Positions 7,145 to 16,168 of a DNA stretch of 64,000 nt are shown here, in pieces. The stretch comes from Hyphomicrobiales bacterium. Lineage in GTDB: Bacteria > Pseudomonadota > Alphaproteobacteria > Rhizobiales > Rhizobiaceae. The stretch spans positions 1 through 64,000 of the forward strand of contig UBZT01000014.1 of assembly GCA_900470155.1 (NCBI GenBank). The letters run 5' to 3'. Each line of letters opens with the position of its first letter. Positions within the stretch are counted from its first letter, which is position 1. Under the pieces are notes generated by a model. It worked only from the letters and a program-made list of their open reading frames with translations. It did no database searches and was not told the DNA's origin. The translations under genes and the position numbers were made by a program.

Positions 7145-9127
7145 TTACTTTGCGATAAGCCCATTGAGCGCTTCAAAGAGGGTTTCAGCGCGCTCAAGTG
7201 TCTTGAGGACCGGGTCTGTATCGCCAGCGAGCGTCTCAGGGTGCATCAACAACCATGAAGCCGGGGTGAAGTGGTTGTAGAGCGGTGTTGGCTCTGGAAG
7301 CAGGTTGAAATATTCCTCGGCTGCCTTTACCTGACGCTCAGTATTCTCGTCAGCGGCTTGTAATTTGACTGGGTCAAGTTTTTGCTCACCCTTCAGCCCG
7401 TACGTACCATTGACGATCGCACAGAACAGCTGCGGATCGAAGAGGTCCTCGATGTCGGCCTCCTCCTGGGTCACGAAGTCGGCGATCGAGAGCACACCGC
7501 CGTCCTTGATGACTTCGGACTTCCTGAGGTTCTCCAGCTTGGTCTTGTCCTTCTTGGTGTAGTCGCTGAGCGCTACCACATCGAGGCTGTTACCTGCGAA
7601 GAGGGAAACGAACGACTGGATTTTGTCGATGCCGCCAGCCGGACATATGACCCATTTTGGATCAAGACCGGTACGATTGCGGCGGAGTAGCTCAGCTGAG
7701 AGCGCCTGCAGATAGAGAATGTCACCTGGCCCTTCGACGAGAATCGTGTGCTTTCCGATGAACAGCGACTGGGTCAATGAGTAGCCCAGCGCTCCCTGGA
7801 GGGGAAACACAGAGTCCTTGTCGGCCTTGAGCACGTCTTCGCGAACCATCGTGCCGGTAGGCGTACGTCGTCCACGCCCGTCGACTACCACGAGGTCCTC
7901 AACGATGCGCGAGGCCATAATGTTGTCGTGTGGCACCATAAAGGGGGAGTGGGTCGAGTATATGATTTGGTGGTGTGGTTCGAGCTTCTCTGCGAAGTAG
8001 CGCAGCAGATCAGCTTGCGCGAGCCCGTGGAGCGTTAGGCCCGGCTCGTCGAGCAAAAGGAAGACCTTACCCGTAGCATCTTTTTTCACGCGATCGAACT
8101 TGATAAGGAATGAGAAGAACCACGTGAAGCCTGCGCTGCGCTCCGAGAAAGATGTGTCAGCTTTGTGAAGCAGGTTATAGATACGGGCGCGGCCTACCGC
8201 GCCCGAGTTGAAAGGCGCTAGATCGTCGGGAAGCCCCTCGGCAACGCTAACACGAATTTCAATGTCTTGATTCTGCGTCCAGTATTCGAGAATTTCCTCT
8301 GTCAAAACGTTCGATGCAGCCTGCAGTTTTGCATTGAAGCTTTCGAACGTCGTCGTTCCTAAAATATCAGAGAGGGGCACGCCAGAATATTCAAGAAACT
8401 CCCAAAAGAGCCGATCACCCCGGTATTGCTCGTCGCTGAAGAGCGTCTTGTTGTTCGCCCTCTCGTTGAGCGATGGCAGATGCACCATCGCATTCATCCG
8501 GTCGTAATTTGAGAAATACATGAATTGGGGAAAGTGGAGCTCGAGGATTGCTCGCGCCTTTGAGAGGACCGACTTGCTCGGGTAAGCGTTCACCAGGTCC
8601 AGCAGAGCTTTGTGCTTGGCATTCTCCTGAAGCTTCGTAAGCTTCGCGATGAGTTCGTTAGTCGTCGCCGGACTGCCAACTTGGCTCTTCTCTGCGGCTG
8701 AAAAGCCGCGCTGCGATATGAGGAAGGCGATAGCGCAGGCCTCGTTGATTGGAACAGTCCAACCCGTAACGATCGAGTTATACGAGCGAGATACAGTTAT
8801 CGTCCTGCCGGTTACGGCTTCCGAACCAAACTGCCCCGTCAACTCATCGATCTCTTCCTGATTCAACTCCCAAACCGTGCTGATGACTTCTGCTTCCTTG
8901 CCGTCGTGCCGCTCCTTGTACCGAGCGAGATAACGTTTCGGATAGTCGCGTTCCAACTCATACACAAATGGTGTGGCAGGATGGGGATACAGACCAGCTA
9001 TTGCCTGAAGAACGGCGGTCTTGCCTGCCTCATTCTTACCGACAAGGCAGGTGAGATGATCGACCGTGAACTCGCCAGAGTCCTCGACGGAACGGAAGTT
9101 CTGGATGCGCGCACTTTTTAATTCCAC
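7145..9127 (-). CDS. OLD-family ATPase with C-terminal TOPRIM domain
   Basis: The 660-residue protein has an SMC/ABC-type ATPase: Walker A GKNEAGKT at 30-37, a signature-like FSERSAG near 327-333, Walker B FLLLDEPG around 356-363 and STHSPF at 391-396. A TOPRIM domain follows, with VEGPGD (glutamate 465, aspartate 469), a VVALSDYTKKD segment (about 517-527) and an acidic EEADIEDLF further on. OLD proteins are ATP-regulated nucleases in phage exclusion and in Gabija (GajA). There is no UvrD-like helicase (GajB) next to it, so it is a stand-alone class 1 OLD-type gene. The second TOPRIM motif is not the textbook DxD, so nuclease activity is less certain. Convergent with the SLATT gene. Confidence 0.85.
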   Translation of the reverse strand: MELKSARIQNFRSVEDSGEFTVDHLTCLVGKNEAGKTAVLQAIAGLYPHPATPFVYELERDYPKRYLARYKERHDGKEAEVISTVWELNQEEIDELTGQFGSEAVTGRTITVSRSYNSIVTGWTVPINEACAIAFLISQRGFSAAEKSQVGSPATTNELIAKLTKLQENAKHKALLDLVNAYPSKSVLSKARAILELHFPQFMYFSNYDRMNAMVHLPSLNERANNKTLFSDEQYRGDRLFWEFLEYSGVPLSDILGTTTFESFNAKLQAASNVLTEEILEYWTQNQDIEIRVSVAEGLPDDLAPFNSGAVGRARIYNLLHKADTSFSERSAGFTWFFSFLIKFDRVKKDATGKVFLLLDEPGLTLHGLAQADLLRYFAEKLEPHHQIIYSTHSPFMVPHDNIMASRIVEDLVVVDGRGRRTPTGTMVREDVLKADKDSVFPLQGALGYSLTQSLFIGKHTILVEGPGDILYLQALSAELLRRNRTGLDPKWVICPAGGIDKIQSFVSLFAGNSLDVVALSDYTKKDKTKLENLRKSEVIKDGGVLSIADFVTQEEADIEDLFDPQLFCAIVNGTYGLKGEQKLDPVKLQAADENTERQVKAAEEYFNLLPEPTPLYNHFTPASWLLMHPETLAGDTDPVLKTLERAETLFEALNGLIAK

Positions 9128-9583
9128 CGATTTCCCCCCAAGGCGTAGTAAACACCCGGGTTGTAATTACCATTGAGGACCGCGTAGTGCCAGTCATGCG
9201 TGTACAAAATCTTTATTGAGTGTCGGCGTTGCAGATCAGAACCCGCGGCTTAGCCCACACACTGACGACCGGATCAGCCGCTATGATCCCGGTGAGTAGA
9301 GCTTGGGGGGCCGCTTTTGGCGCGTACTTGCCCTCAAGGTCGTAGCGGCATTTTTTGCGATTGGCCAATCGAGCTTGGTCAATGTGCGGAGGAAAACGCC
9401 GCATACGACTAACTGTGCCGACTGTTGTTCAATCGGATGAGCGACAAAGACACCGGCAAATCTGCCCCAAGAGAGACACCAACAAGCGCAATTTCGGGCA
9501 ATTTAATCCGCCTGCTCTCCAGCAAGACCGACAGGTTATTGCGACTAAAGCGCTGTATTTACGTGTTTATTTCAGCAACATTT
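9128..9583. other. Gap without recognisable genes between OLD nuclease and large recombinase
   Basis: About 450 bases with only short open frames. One minus-strand frame (9213-9404, 63 codons) has no ribosome-binding site I would trust and no family I recognise. The region must contain the promoter of the OLD gene near its right-hand start at 9127. It ends in a pentanucleotide repeat. Confidence 0.45.
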
Positions 9584-9608
9584 GCTCAGCTCAGCTCAGC
9601 TCAGCTCA
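9584..9608. repeat. Five tandem copies of GCTCA at the 3' end of the recombinase gene
   Basis: GCTCA is repeated five times without error from 9584 to 9608, and followed by GTTGAGC, which adds a short inverted element. The minus-strand stop codon of the large recombinase (9606-9608) is formed by the last copy. Such short tandem repeats can change copy number by slippage; here copies beyond the stop would not alter the protein. Confidence 0.8.
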
Positions 9609-11258
9609 GTTGAGCGCAGTCGTCTCCTCGATCCAGTTGTCGCCACTGGCGTGGATGGCAAAGGAAAAATTGGCAGGGTCTGGTCCAATGCTTTCAACCA
9701 TCCGAAAGAACCCTGACTCAAACAAAACCGAAAATTGCCGACGCTTGTCCTTTATAGGCTCATCTTGAATCTCGTCGATTCCATCGCTGAAAAGAAGCAG
9801 TTCCCGAACATTTGCACGAATCCAGTCTGCAATACGAACTCTTGCATCGTTACTTTTTTGGGTAAGAGGACTGATGCTCGACACAAGCTCCAACATGTCA
9901 TTCGCCGCCATCAATTTTCGCTCGACCGGAACCGCCAGTTCAAGCTTCAACTGCGCTACTTCCGCTTTTATCGCCTTAATCCGCGCAGCATAGAAGCTGA
10001 GCTTGTCCTGCACGAAATTTGGATCCGTTTCTGCAATTGACAGCAACTCAAATGCCCTCGTTCGTAGCAGCTCATGTCCCCGCAGCTCTTCTTCAAGCGC
10101 GGAGACACGTGCTCTGGCAGTTCTAGCCTCTTCGATACGAGCAGGTTCGTTGATAATCGCTTGGACATCTAGCTCTTTCACAAAGGTTAGGAACACCTGT
10201 TCGAAGTGAGCCAACGGCCAATTTGAGGCCGTGCAATTTGTCCCGCGTCGAGCGTTATCGCATCGCAAATACAACCCGCCTTTAGGCTTAGCCCCTTTGT
10301 CGATCAGATAAACGCTGCCTCCGCAAACCCCGCATTTCGCAACCTGCGAAAACAGGTTTGTGTTCGCGATCCCCTTCCGACCAGACCCCCTGTTTTTTCG
10401 AACAAGGCGACCCATTCGAACCCTCTCAAATTGTTCTGTTGAAACAATCGCAGGAAAATAGTTTGCGACCGGATCGCCCTCTGGAACTCTCCTGTTATTG
10501 CTGTACCGGTGCGGTTGGAATTCGCCAATAACAGCTCGGTTGGTCAAAATTCTCGAGACGTAGGATTCGTGCCAGCTCTTACCGACCGTGAAGGCCGGTA
10601 CCGAAGTTTGATTGAGTTGACGCGCGATCTGAAATGACCCTTTTCCTTGGTCAGCTTCTAGAAAAATATGACGAACTGTGGATGCGCGATCCTCATTCAC
10701 TATGAAACTGGACCGATCTAGCGAGATGGACAACCAAGCAGGAACCATCGCTGTCAATATGTTGGACGCCGCATTGCGTCTCTTGTTCGACCATGCAGCT
10801 GAAACTCGTGAACTCTTGGTTTGCGATTCGTCGTGAGCTCGACTCATAACCACTACCGAGTAAATCAACTCAGCAAAATCGCCCTTTCCTGCCTCGTACA
10901 GGTGGCCGTCCATTAATGTTACGACGTTGATACCAGCCTGCAAGATTTGCAGAAACGCACTTGTCGCATCTCGCGGACTTTGTCTGGATAGACGGTCCAA
11001 GGATTCGACCAGCAGGAATGATCCGGAATCGATCTCTCCTGCCTGGACTTTCGCCAGAAACTTGCCGAGCGCCCCCTGCGAGATATTTTTGCCTTGAAAA
11101 GCGGACACACCGATATCTTGGAGGGACACGCCCTCGATTAGATCGAGATTGTTTTCTTCCGCATACTTCCGTGAAGCTTCGCGCTGACGTCGAAGGCTGT
11201 CACCCTTAAGCTGGAGATCGGTAGACATGCGTATGTAGGAATATGCTTTCGCGCTCAA
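9606..11258 (-). CDS. Large serine recombinase, probable integrase of the island
   Basis: I chose the TTG at 11258 because GGAG lies six bases before it and the protein then begins with the conserved AKAYSYIRMST (catalytic serine 12); a frame-extended start at ATG 11303 would add 15 residues. The 550-residue product has a resolvase catalytic domain (about 1-150), a recombinase domain, a zinc-ribbon with CGVCGGS and later CDNARRGTNC, and a coiled-coil region rich in Glu/Arg/Leu. This is the layout of large serine integrases, which recombine short attP and attB sites without a high-energy intermediate. Its 5' end faces the truncated comM gene about 100 bases away, the position expected of an integrase next to its att site. 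No recombination directionality factor was recognised. Confidence 0.92.
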   Translation of the reverse strand: MSAKAYSYIRMSTDLQLKGDSLRRQREASRKYAEENNLDLIEGVSLQDIGVSAFQGKNISQGALGKFLAKVQAGEIDSGSFLLVESLDRLSRQSPRDATSAFLQILQAGINVVTLMDGHLYEAGKGDFAELIYSVVVMSRAHDESQTKSSRVSAAWSNKRRNAASNILTAMVPAWLSISLDRSSFIVNEDRASTVRHIFLEADQGKGSFQIARQLNQTSVPAFTVGKSWHESYVSRILTNRAVIGEFQPHRYSNNRRVPEGDPVANYFPAIVSTEQFERVRMGRLVRKNRGSGRKGIANTNLFSQVAKCGVCGGSVYLIDKGAKPKGGLYLRCDNARRGTNCTASNWPLAHFEQVFLTFVKELDVQAIINEPARIEEARTARARVSALEEELRGHELLRTRAFELLSIAETDPNFVQDKLSFYAARIKAIKAEVAQLKLELAVPVERKLMAANDMLELVSSISPLTQKSNDARVRIADWIRANVRELLLFSDGIDEIQDEPIKDKRRQFSVLFESGFFRMVESIGPDPANFSFAIHASGDNWIEETTALN

Positions 11259-11333
11259 TTGCCACTCCAATGCCACCGGGTGATTGACGCGCCCGCGACT
11301 CATCACTTGCAAACGCTCACTACAGTGCATCAC

Positions 11334-11362
11334 GACCGTAAATTAATCCACCTCACAATCCA
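11334..11362. other. Probable attachment-site junction between island and comM
   Basis: To the right of about 11358 the sequence reads as comM (codons for IQIVGLPDKAV). To the left the same frame is unrelated to ComM and overlaps the recombinase leader. The crossover therefore lies within a few bases of 11358. The exact core dinucleotide cannot be fixed without the other junction or an uninterrupted relative. Confidence 0.65.
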
Positions 11363-12803
11363 GATTGTCGGCCTGCCAGACAAGGCTGTTGCAGAAAGCA
11401 GGGAGCGGGTTCAGGCAGCACTGCATGCCTCCGGCCTCGCGCTGCCGCCGAAGAAGGTGACCGTCAATTTGGCGCCCGCCGATCTGCCCAAGGAAGGCTC
11501 GCATTTCGACCTGCCCATTGCGCTTGGTCTGATGGCGGCGCTTGGGGCGATCCCGGGTGATGCCCTTTCGGGTTATCTCGTCATCGGCGAACTCAACCTC
11601 GACGGCACGATTGCCCCGATTGCCGGCGCCCTGCCGGCGGCAATCAGCGCCAACGCGCTGGGAAAAGGGCTGATCTGCCCGTCCGAAAGCGGCGGAGAGG
11701 CAGCCTGGGCCGGCAGCGAGATCGACATTCTTGCGCCGCGCAGCCTGATCGCACTTGCCAATCATTTTCGCGGCAACCAGATCCTCACACGGCCGGAACC
11801 TGCCGTCCGCAGCCTGCCGGCCAATCTGCCGGATCTCGCCGATATCAAGGGACAGGAAAGCGCCAAGCGTGCGCTCGAGGTCGCGGCCGCTGGCGGGCAC
11901 AATCTCCTGATGGTGGGCCCACCCGGTTCCGGAAAATCCATGCTGGCAGCGCGTCTGCCCTCGATCCTGCCGCCGCTGTCGGCCGCGGAACTGCTGGAAG
12001 TCTCGATGATCCATTCGATCGCCGGCCAGCTTTCCGGCGGCAAGCTGTCGGACCGCCGGCCTTTCCGCACGCCGCATCATTCCGCCACCATGGCGGCCCT
12101 GGTCGGCGGCGGGATGCGTGCACGTCCGGGTGAGGCCTCGCTTGCCCATCATGGCGTGCTTTTTCTGGATGAACTGCCGGAGTTTACGCCGCCGGTCCTC
12201 GATGCCCTGCGCCAACCGCTGGAGACCGGCGAGTGCATCATCGCGCGTGCCAATCACCGGGTGACCTATCCGTCTGATTTCCAGCTGGTCGCGGCGATGA
12301 ACCCGTGCCGCTGCGGCATGGCCGGCGAACCCGGTCACACTTGCGCCCGGGGACCGCGCTGCCAGAGTGATTATCAGGGCCGCATCTCCGGTCCCTTGAT
12401 GGACCGCATCGATATTCGCATCGACGTACCGGCCGTGGCTGCCACCGACCTCATTCGCCCGCGTCCGGCCGAAAGCAGTGCCGATGTGGCCAAACGTGTG
12501 GCCGCTGCAAGAGATCGCCAGCGGCAACGTTTCGGGGATCTTGGCCTGCCGACCAGCACAAACGCCCGTTGTTCGACAGCCTTGATCGAAACGCTGGCCG
12601 AACCGGATCCGGCCGCCCTGCAATTGCTGCGGGATGCGGCTGACAAGTTCCGCTTTTCGGCCCGCGGCTATCACCGGGTCTTGAAAGTGGCGCGTACGCT
12701 GGCCGACCTCGATGGCGCAACCATGCTCGGCCGCATCCATCTCGCCGAGGCGATTTCCTATCGCATCGCGTCGGAGAGACTGGCGTCGTCGGCGGCGGCC
12801 TAG
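11358..12803 (+). pseudogene. comM: comM (YifB/Mg-chelatase-like AAA+ helicase), 5' end removed by island insertion
   Basis: The remaining 481 codons match ComM/YifB from about residue 33 on: a LonC-like ChlI domain, the AAA+ core with Walker A GPPGSGKS, Walker B LFLDELPEF, a RPFRTPHHS segment, zinc-binding cysteines (CRCGMAG, HTC) and the C-terminal Mg_chelatase_C domain. ComM is a hexameric helicase that promotes branch migration during natural transformation. The normal start and first strands of the N-terminal domain are missing, replaced by island sequence. The frame stays open upstream to a TTG at 11259, so an altered N-terminus might still be made, but no good ribosome-binding site is seen. 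Core activity is doubtful; full loss is not proven. Confidence 0.85.
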
Positions 12804-12868
12804 AAGGGTGCCGGTGGTGGGCGGGTTGTCCCGGCGCCTGATTGGGGCGCCGAGATATCAGGTCGCCA

Positions 12869-13837
12869 TCACTCGCCGAGGCCGGCAAACAGTGCGGTGG
12901 AGAGATAACGTTCTGCGAAAGACGGGATGATCACCACGATCGTCTTGCCGGCATTTTCCGCACGGCTGCCGACCTTGATCGCAGCGGCCAATGCGGCGCC
13001 GGATGAAATGCCGACCGGAACGCCCTCGAGGCGGGCGACAAGACGGGCAGTCTCGAAGGACTCGTCATTGGTGATGGTGACGATCTCGTCATAGATTGTG
13101 GTGTCGAGGATGGCGGGTGCAAATCCGGCACCGATGCCCTGGATCTTGTGCGGACCGGGCGCGCCGCCGGAGAGCACGGGGCTGTCGGCCGGTTCGACCG
13201 CGATGACCTTCACGCCTGGCTTCCTTGCCTTCAGCACCTGGCCGGTGCCGGTGATTGTGCCGCCGGTGCCGATGCCGGATACCAGGATGTCGATGGCACC
13301 ATCGGTGTCGTTCCAGATTTCCTCGGCGGTGGTCTTGCGGTGGATCTCGGGATTGGCCGGGTTTTCAAACTGTTGCGGAATGATCGAATCGGGCGTGGCC
13401 TCGGCCAGTTCCTGCGCCTTGGCGATGGCGCCCTTCATGCCCTTCGGCCCTTCGGTCAGGACCAGTTCGGCACCGAGCAGTGCCAGCATCTTGCGGCGTT
13501 CGATCGACATGGTCTCGGGCATGGTCAGGATCAGCCGATAACCCTTGGCGGCGGCGGCAAAGGCCAGCGCAATGCCGGTATTGCCAGACGTCGGCTCGAT
13601 CAGGGTCGTCTTGCCGGGCGTGATCTTGCCTTGGGCTTCAAGGCTCTCGATCATCGCGACGCCGATACGGTCCTTGACCGAGGCGATCGGGTTGAAAAAC
13701 TCAAGCTTGGCTAGAAGGTTGGCCTTGACGCCCTTCTCCCGGGCGAGCTTGTCGAGGCGGACGATCGGCGTGTCGCCGATCGTGTCGGTGATCGAATTGT
13801 AGATACGGCCGCGGCCGGGCTTCTTGGCATTCGTCAT
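12869..13837 (-). CDS. cysK: Cysteine synthase A (O-acetylserine sulfhydrylase)
   Basis: The 322-residue enzyme is a fold-type II PLP enzyme that makes cysteine from O-acetylserine and sulfide. The PLP lysine is in [11 protein letters not shown] (about residue 55), the substrate loop is PTSGNTGIA and the phosphate-binding loop is [11 protein letters not shown]. The length is normal for CysK. GGGAG six bases before the ATG fixes the start. It is convergent with the comM remnant and is the first intact core gene to the right of the island. Confidence 0.95.
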   Translation of the reverse strand: MTNAKKPGRGRIYNSITDTIGDTPIVRLDKLAREKGVKANLLAKLEFFNPIASVKDRIGVAMIESLEAQGKITPGKTTLIEPTSGNTGIALAFAAAAKGYRLILTMPETMSIERRKMLALLGAELVLTEGPKGMKGAIAKAQELAEATPDSIIPQQFENPANPEIHRKTTAEEIWNDTDGAIDILVSGIGTGGTITGTGQVLKARKPGVKVIAVEPADSPVLSGGAPGPHKIQGIGAGFAPAILDTTIYDEIVTITNDESFETARLVARLEGVPVGISSGAALAAAIKVGSRAENAGKTIVVIIPSFAERYLSTALFAGLGE

Positions 13838-13974
13838 GTGTCGCTCCCTGCAGAAAATGCTTGTTGGAGAGAACGATAGGCCGAAACACGCAGAACTGCC
13901 AGAACGTCCGGTCTAAGTCTCGATCGATGTTGGAAAAAATGACCTGCCGCGGTTGCTGTTGCGCAATCCCCGTT

Positions 13975-14592
13975 TTAGGCGCTGCGCGTGGCGATGTAAG
14001 CGGCTGTACCGGCGAGAATGCCTGCCGCCGAGCGGTTGAGTGTCTTCAGCGCCGAGGGCCGCTTCAGCAGCGTGCGCGCCTGGGATGCGAGCAGGATATA
14101 GGGAATGAGAACGGCCATCAGCACGACGAAGGTCAGGCCGACCAGCAACGCGTAATCCGCGATCCCGATAGCAGCAAGCGGGAGCAGCGTCGGCACCAGG
14201 GCAATGTAGAACAGCATGGTTTTCGGGTTTCCGAGGGTGACCAGCAGCCCGGACAGGAAGGAGAGGCCAACATGGGTCGAGCGCTGTGCCTCGATGGACT
14301 GGGGCAGCAGACCCGCAGTCCAGAGCTTCCAGGCGATATAGACCAGATACATCGCGCCTGCGATCTTGATCACCAGAAATGCTGTGGCAAAAGTTTTGGC
14401 GACCAGCGCGAGCCCGAGGATCACGGCGGTCAGATAGACGAGATCGCCGAGGATCAGGCCGAGACCCATGAAAAAGGTCGGGCGAAAACCGGAGCCCAGC
14501 GCCCGCGCGACGATGGCGGTCATGCCAGGTCCAGGAATGGCTGCAGCGATAAACAGCGCGCCACAATAAGCCAGAACGGTCGTCAGCGTCAT
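13975..14592 (-). CDS. LysE/RhtB-family amino-acid exporter
   Basis: A 205-residue hydrophobic protein with about six membrane helices. The family signature lies near the N-terminus (AAAIPGPGMTAIVARAL, with the PGP motif), and GNPKTMLFYIALVP in the middle is the second conserved LysE/RhtB segment. These inner-membrane proteins export amino acids or homoserine lactone-like compounds by proton antiport; the substrate here is not known. A second, divergently oriented family member follows at 14872. Confidence 0.9.
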   Translation of the reverse strand: MTLTTVLAYCGALFIAAAIPGPGMTAIVARALGSGFRPTFFMGLGLILGDLVYLTAVILGLALVAKTFATAFLVIKIAGAMYLVYIAWKLWTAGLLPQSIEAQRSTHVGLSFLSGLLVTLGNPKTMLFYIALVPTLLPLAAIGIADYALLVGLTFVVLMAVLIPYILLASQARTLLKRPSALKTLNRSAAGILAGTAAYIATRSA

Positions 14593-14871
14593 GGGCAGTC
14601 CTCCGTATTTTCAATCGTCCGCGCGGAGCAATTGATACCATCCGCGGCGAGGCCGTACCAAGCGGCCGGAACGTCGATCCAAACCCACTTCCGATCCATG
14701 TCGTTGCTCGGTCAGAATCTAGATTGTTGCTTCCCGAAACCGCGCCGGTTCCGAATGCATAAAACGGATCACTAGCGCTACCGATCGAGACTTGCAACGG
14801 TGACGCGATGCCCCGTTGCCGTGTCGGCGCAACCGGGCCTATATCGAATACGATGATCACGGAGCCGCATC

Positions 14872-15504
14872 ATGCCGACTTTGCCGACGCTTCTTGCCTT
14901 CGCCTTGATTTGCCTCGGCATGGTGCTGACGCCAGGCCCGAACATGATCTACCTGGTCTCGCGCTCGATCTGCCAGGGGCCGGCAGCCGGTCTTGTCTCC
15001 CTCGGCGGCGTGGCCCTTGGTTTCCTGTTCTACATGCTGATGTCGGCGCTCGGCATCACCGTCCTCGTGATGGCCATTCCGTTTGCCTATGACGCGCTGA
15101 AACTGGCCGGTGCCGCCTATCTGGTCTGGATGGCCTGGCAGGCCGTGCGTCCTGGCGGCCGTTCGCCCTTCCAGGTGCGCGACCTGCCGAAGGATGGACC
15201 GCGCAAGCTGTTTGCCATGGGGCTCGTCACCAGCCTGCTCAACCCTAAAGTGGCGGTGCTGTATCTGTCCTTGCTGCCGCAGTTTATCGACCCGGCGCGC
15301 GGCAGCGTCTTTCTGCAGTCGGTCATGCTGGGCTCGACCCAGATCGTCATCAGCGTCTCGGTCAATGCGATGATCGCGGTAATGGCCGGTTCTATCGCCC
15401 TGTTTCTTGCCGGCCGTCCGCTCTGGATGATCGCCCAGCGCTGGCTGATGGGCACGGTGCTGGCCGGGCTCGCCATCCGCATGGCGACCGAGGCGCAGCG
15501 CTGA
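14872..15504 (+). CDS. LysE/RhtB-family amino-acid exporter (second copy)
   Basis: The 210-residue protein has the N-terminal MVLTPGPNMIYLVSRS motif, about six membrane helices, and the mid-protein LLNPKVAVLYLSLLPQF segment of LysE/RhtB exporters. GGAG seven bases upstream supports the ATG. It is divergent from the neighbouring family member at 13975-14592, with 279 bases between. The two differ clearly in sequence, so they are not a recent duplication and probably have different substrates. Confidence 0.9.
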   Translation: MPTLPTLLAFALICLGMVLTPGPNMIYLVSRSICQGPAAGLVSLGGVALGFLFYMLMSALGITVLVMAIPFAYDALKLAGAAYLVWMAWQAVRPGGRSPFQVRDLPKDGPRKLFAMGLVTSLLNPKVAVLYLSLLPQFIDPARGSVFLQSVMLGSTQIVISVSVNAMIAVMAGSIALFLAGRPLWMIAQRWLMGTVLAGLAIRMATEAQR

Positions 15505-15607
15505 CAGCCAGAAGATTTACACTCTGCTGCTGAGCCAAGTTTAGCAGCTTGCCCAGATTCTGAAATAATCCTGCCGGAATGTCAGAGTGCCCGGCACGGT
15601 CTTGTCC

Positions 15608-16078
15608 TCATACGCCGGTCGAGCCGAAGCCGCCGGAGCCACGCTGGGTGCCGGATGTCTCGCTGACTTCAGCAATTCGTGCCTGCGTGACCGGCGCGAT
15701 CACCATCTGCGCAATGCGCATGCCGCGGCTGATGGTGAAATCCTCGTCGCCGAGATTGATCAGCAGCACCTTCACTTCGCCGCGATAATCGCTGTCGATC
15801 GTGCCGGGCGTGTTGAGGCAGGTGATGCCGTTCTTGAAGGCAAGGCCGGAGCGCGGGCGGATCTGCGCCTCGTAACCGTCAGGGATTTCGAAGACGAGGC
15901 CTGTGGGCACCAGGGCCCGCTTGCCGGGTGAAAGCACCATCGGCGCGTCTTCGGCAACTGCTGCACGCAGATCCATGCCGGCGGCGCCGCGTGTCTCATA
16001 GGCTGGCAGGTCGATGCCCTCCGCATGGGGCAGACGAAGCAGATTGAGCGTCGGGCGGATGTCGTGATGTGCTGTCAT
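15608..16078 (-). CDS. dut: dUTP diphosphatase
   Basis: A 156-residue trimeric dUTPase that hydrolyses dUTP to dUMP, keeping uracil out of DNA and feeding dTMP synthesis. The five family motifs are visible: [41 protein letters not shown] and the glycine-rich C-terminal [10 protein letters not shown] that closes over the substrate. Length is typical. It is divergent from prfC. Confidence 0.95.
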   Translation of the reverse strand: MTAHHDIRPTLNLLRLPHAEGIDLPAYETRGAAGMDLRAAVAEDAPMVLSPGKRALVPTGLVFEIPDGYEAQIRPRSGLAFKNGITCLNTPGTIDSDYRGEVKVLLINLGDEDFTISRGMRIAQMVIAPVTQARIAEVSETSGTQRGSGGFGSTGV

Positions 16079-16168
16079 GCCCCACTAGTTTCCCCTAGCC
16101 GGGCCGAGGTCAATTGCAATGCGGGGGTTTAGACGCTAGATAGCGCCCAACTCCACAGGATTCACACC

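Larger units (their letters stand above)
1..11357. mobile_element. Right-hand part of a genomic island inserted in comM (defence-type cargo)
   Basis: This stretch carries two serine recombinases, a decayed kup fragment, several conflict-system families (CD-NTase with SLATT, OLD nuclease, phosphoesterase-ATPase, TRADD-N-like membrane protein) and poorly conserved small genes. Immediately right of it lies comM without its 5' end, followed by uninterrupted core genes. The large serine recombinase gene next to the comM break is the likely integrase. The left end is outside the window, so total size and the second attachment site cannot be seen. Base composition looks less GC-rich than the core region, but I judged this by eye only. 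Inference: a serine-integrase-mobilised defence island; the cargo assignment rests on family recognition, not on experiment. Confidence 0.8.

Noticed and set aside
7145..9127. Gabija system
   Set aside because: The OLD-type gene has no UvrD-like helicase partner on either side.
9213..9404. Short minus-strand protein of 63 residues
   Set aside because: No ribosome-binding site, no recognisable motif, and not linked to a neighbouring operon.
9584..9608. CRISPR-like repeat
   Set aside because: Repeats are five bases with no spacers.
11343..12740. 465-codon minus-strand frame opposite comM
   Set aside because: Shadow of the comM reading frame; no recognisable protein and no ribosome-binding site.
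13975..15504. Recent duplication of LysE exporters
   Set aside because: The two proteins share family motifs only and differ strongly elsewhere; they are old paralogues.
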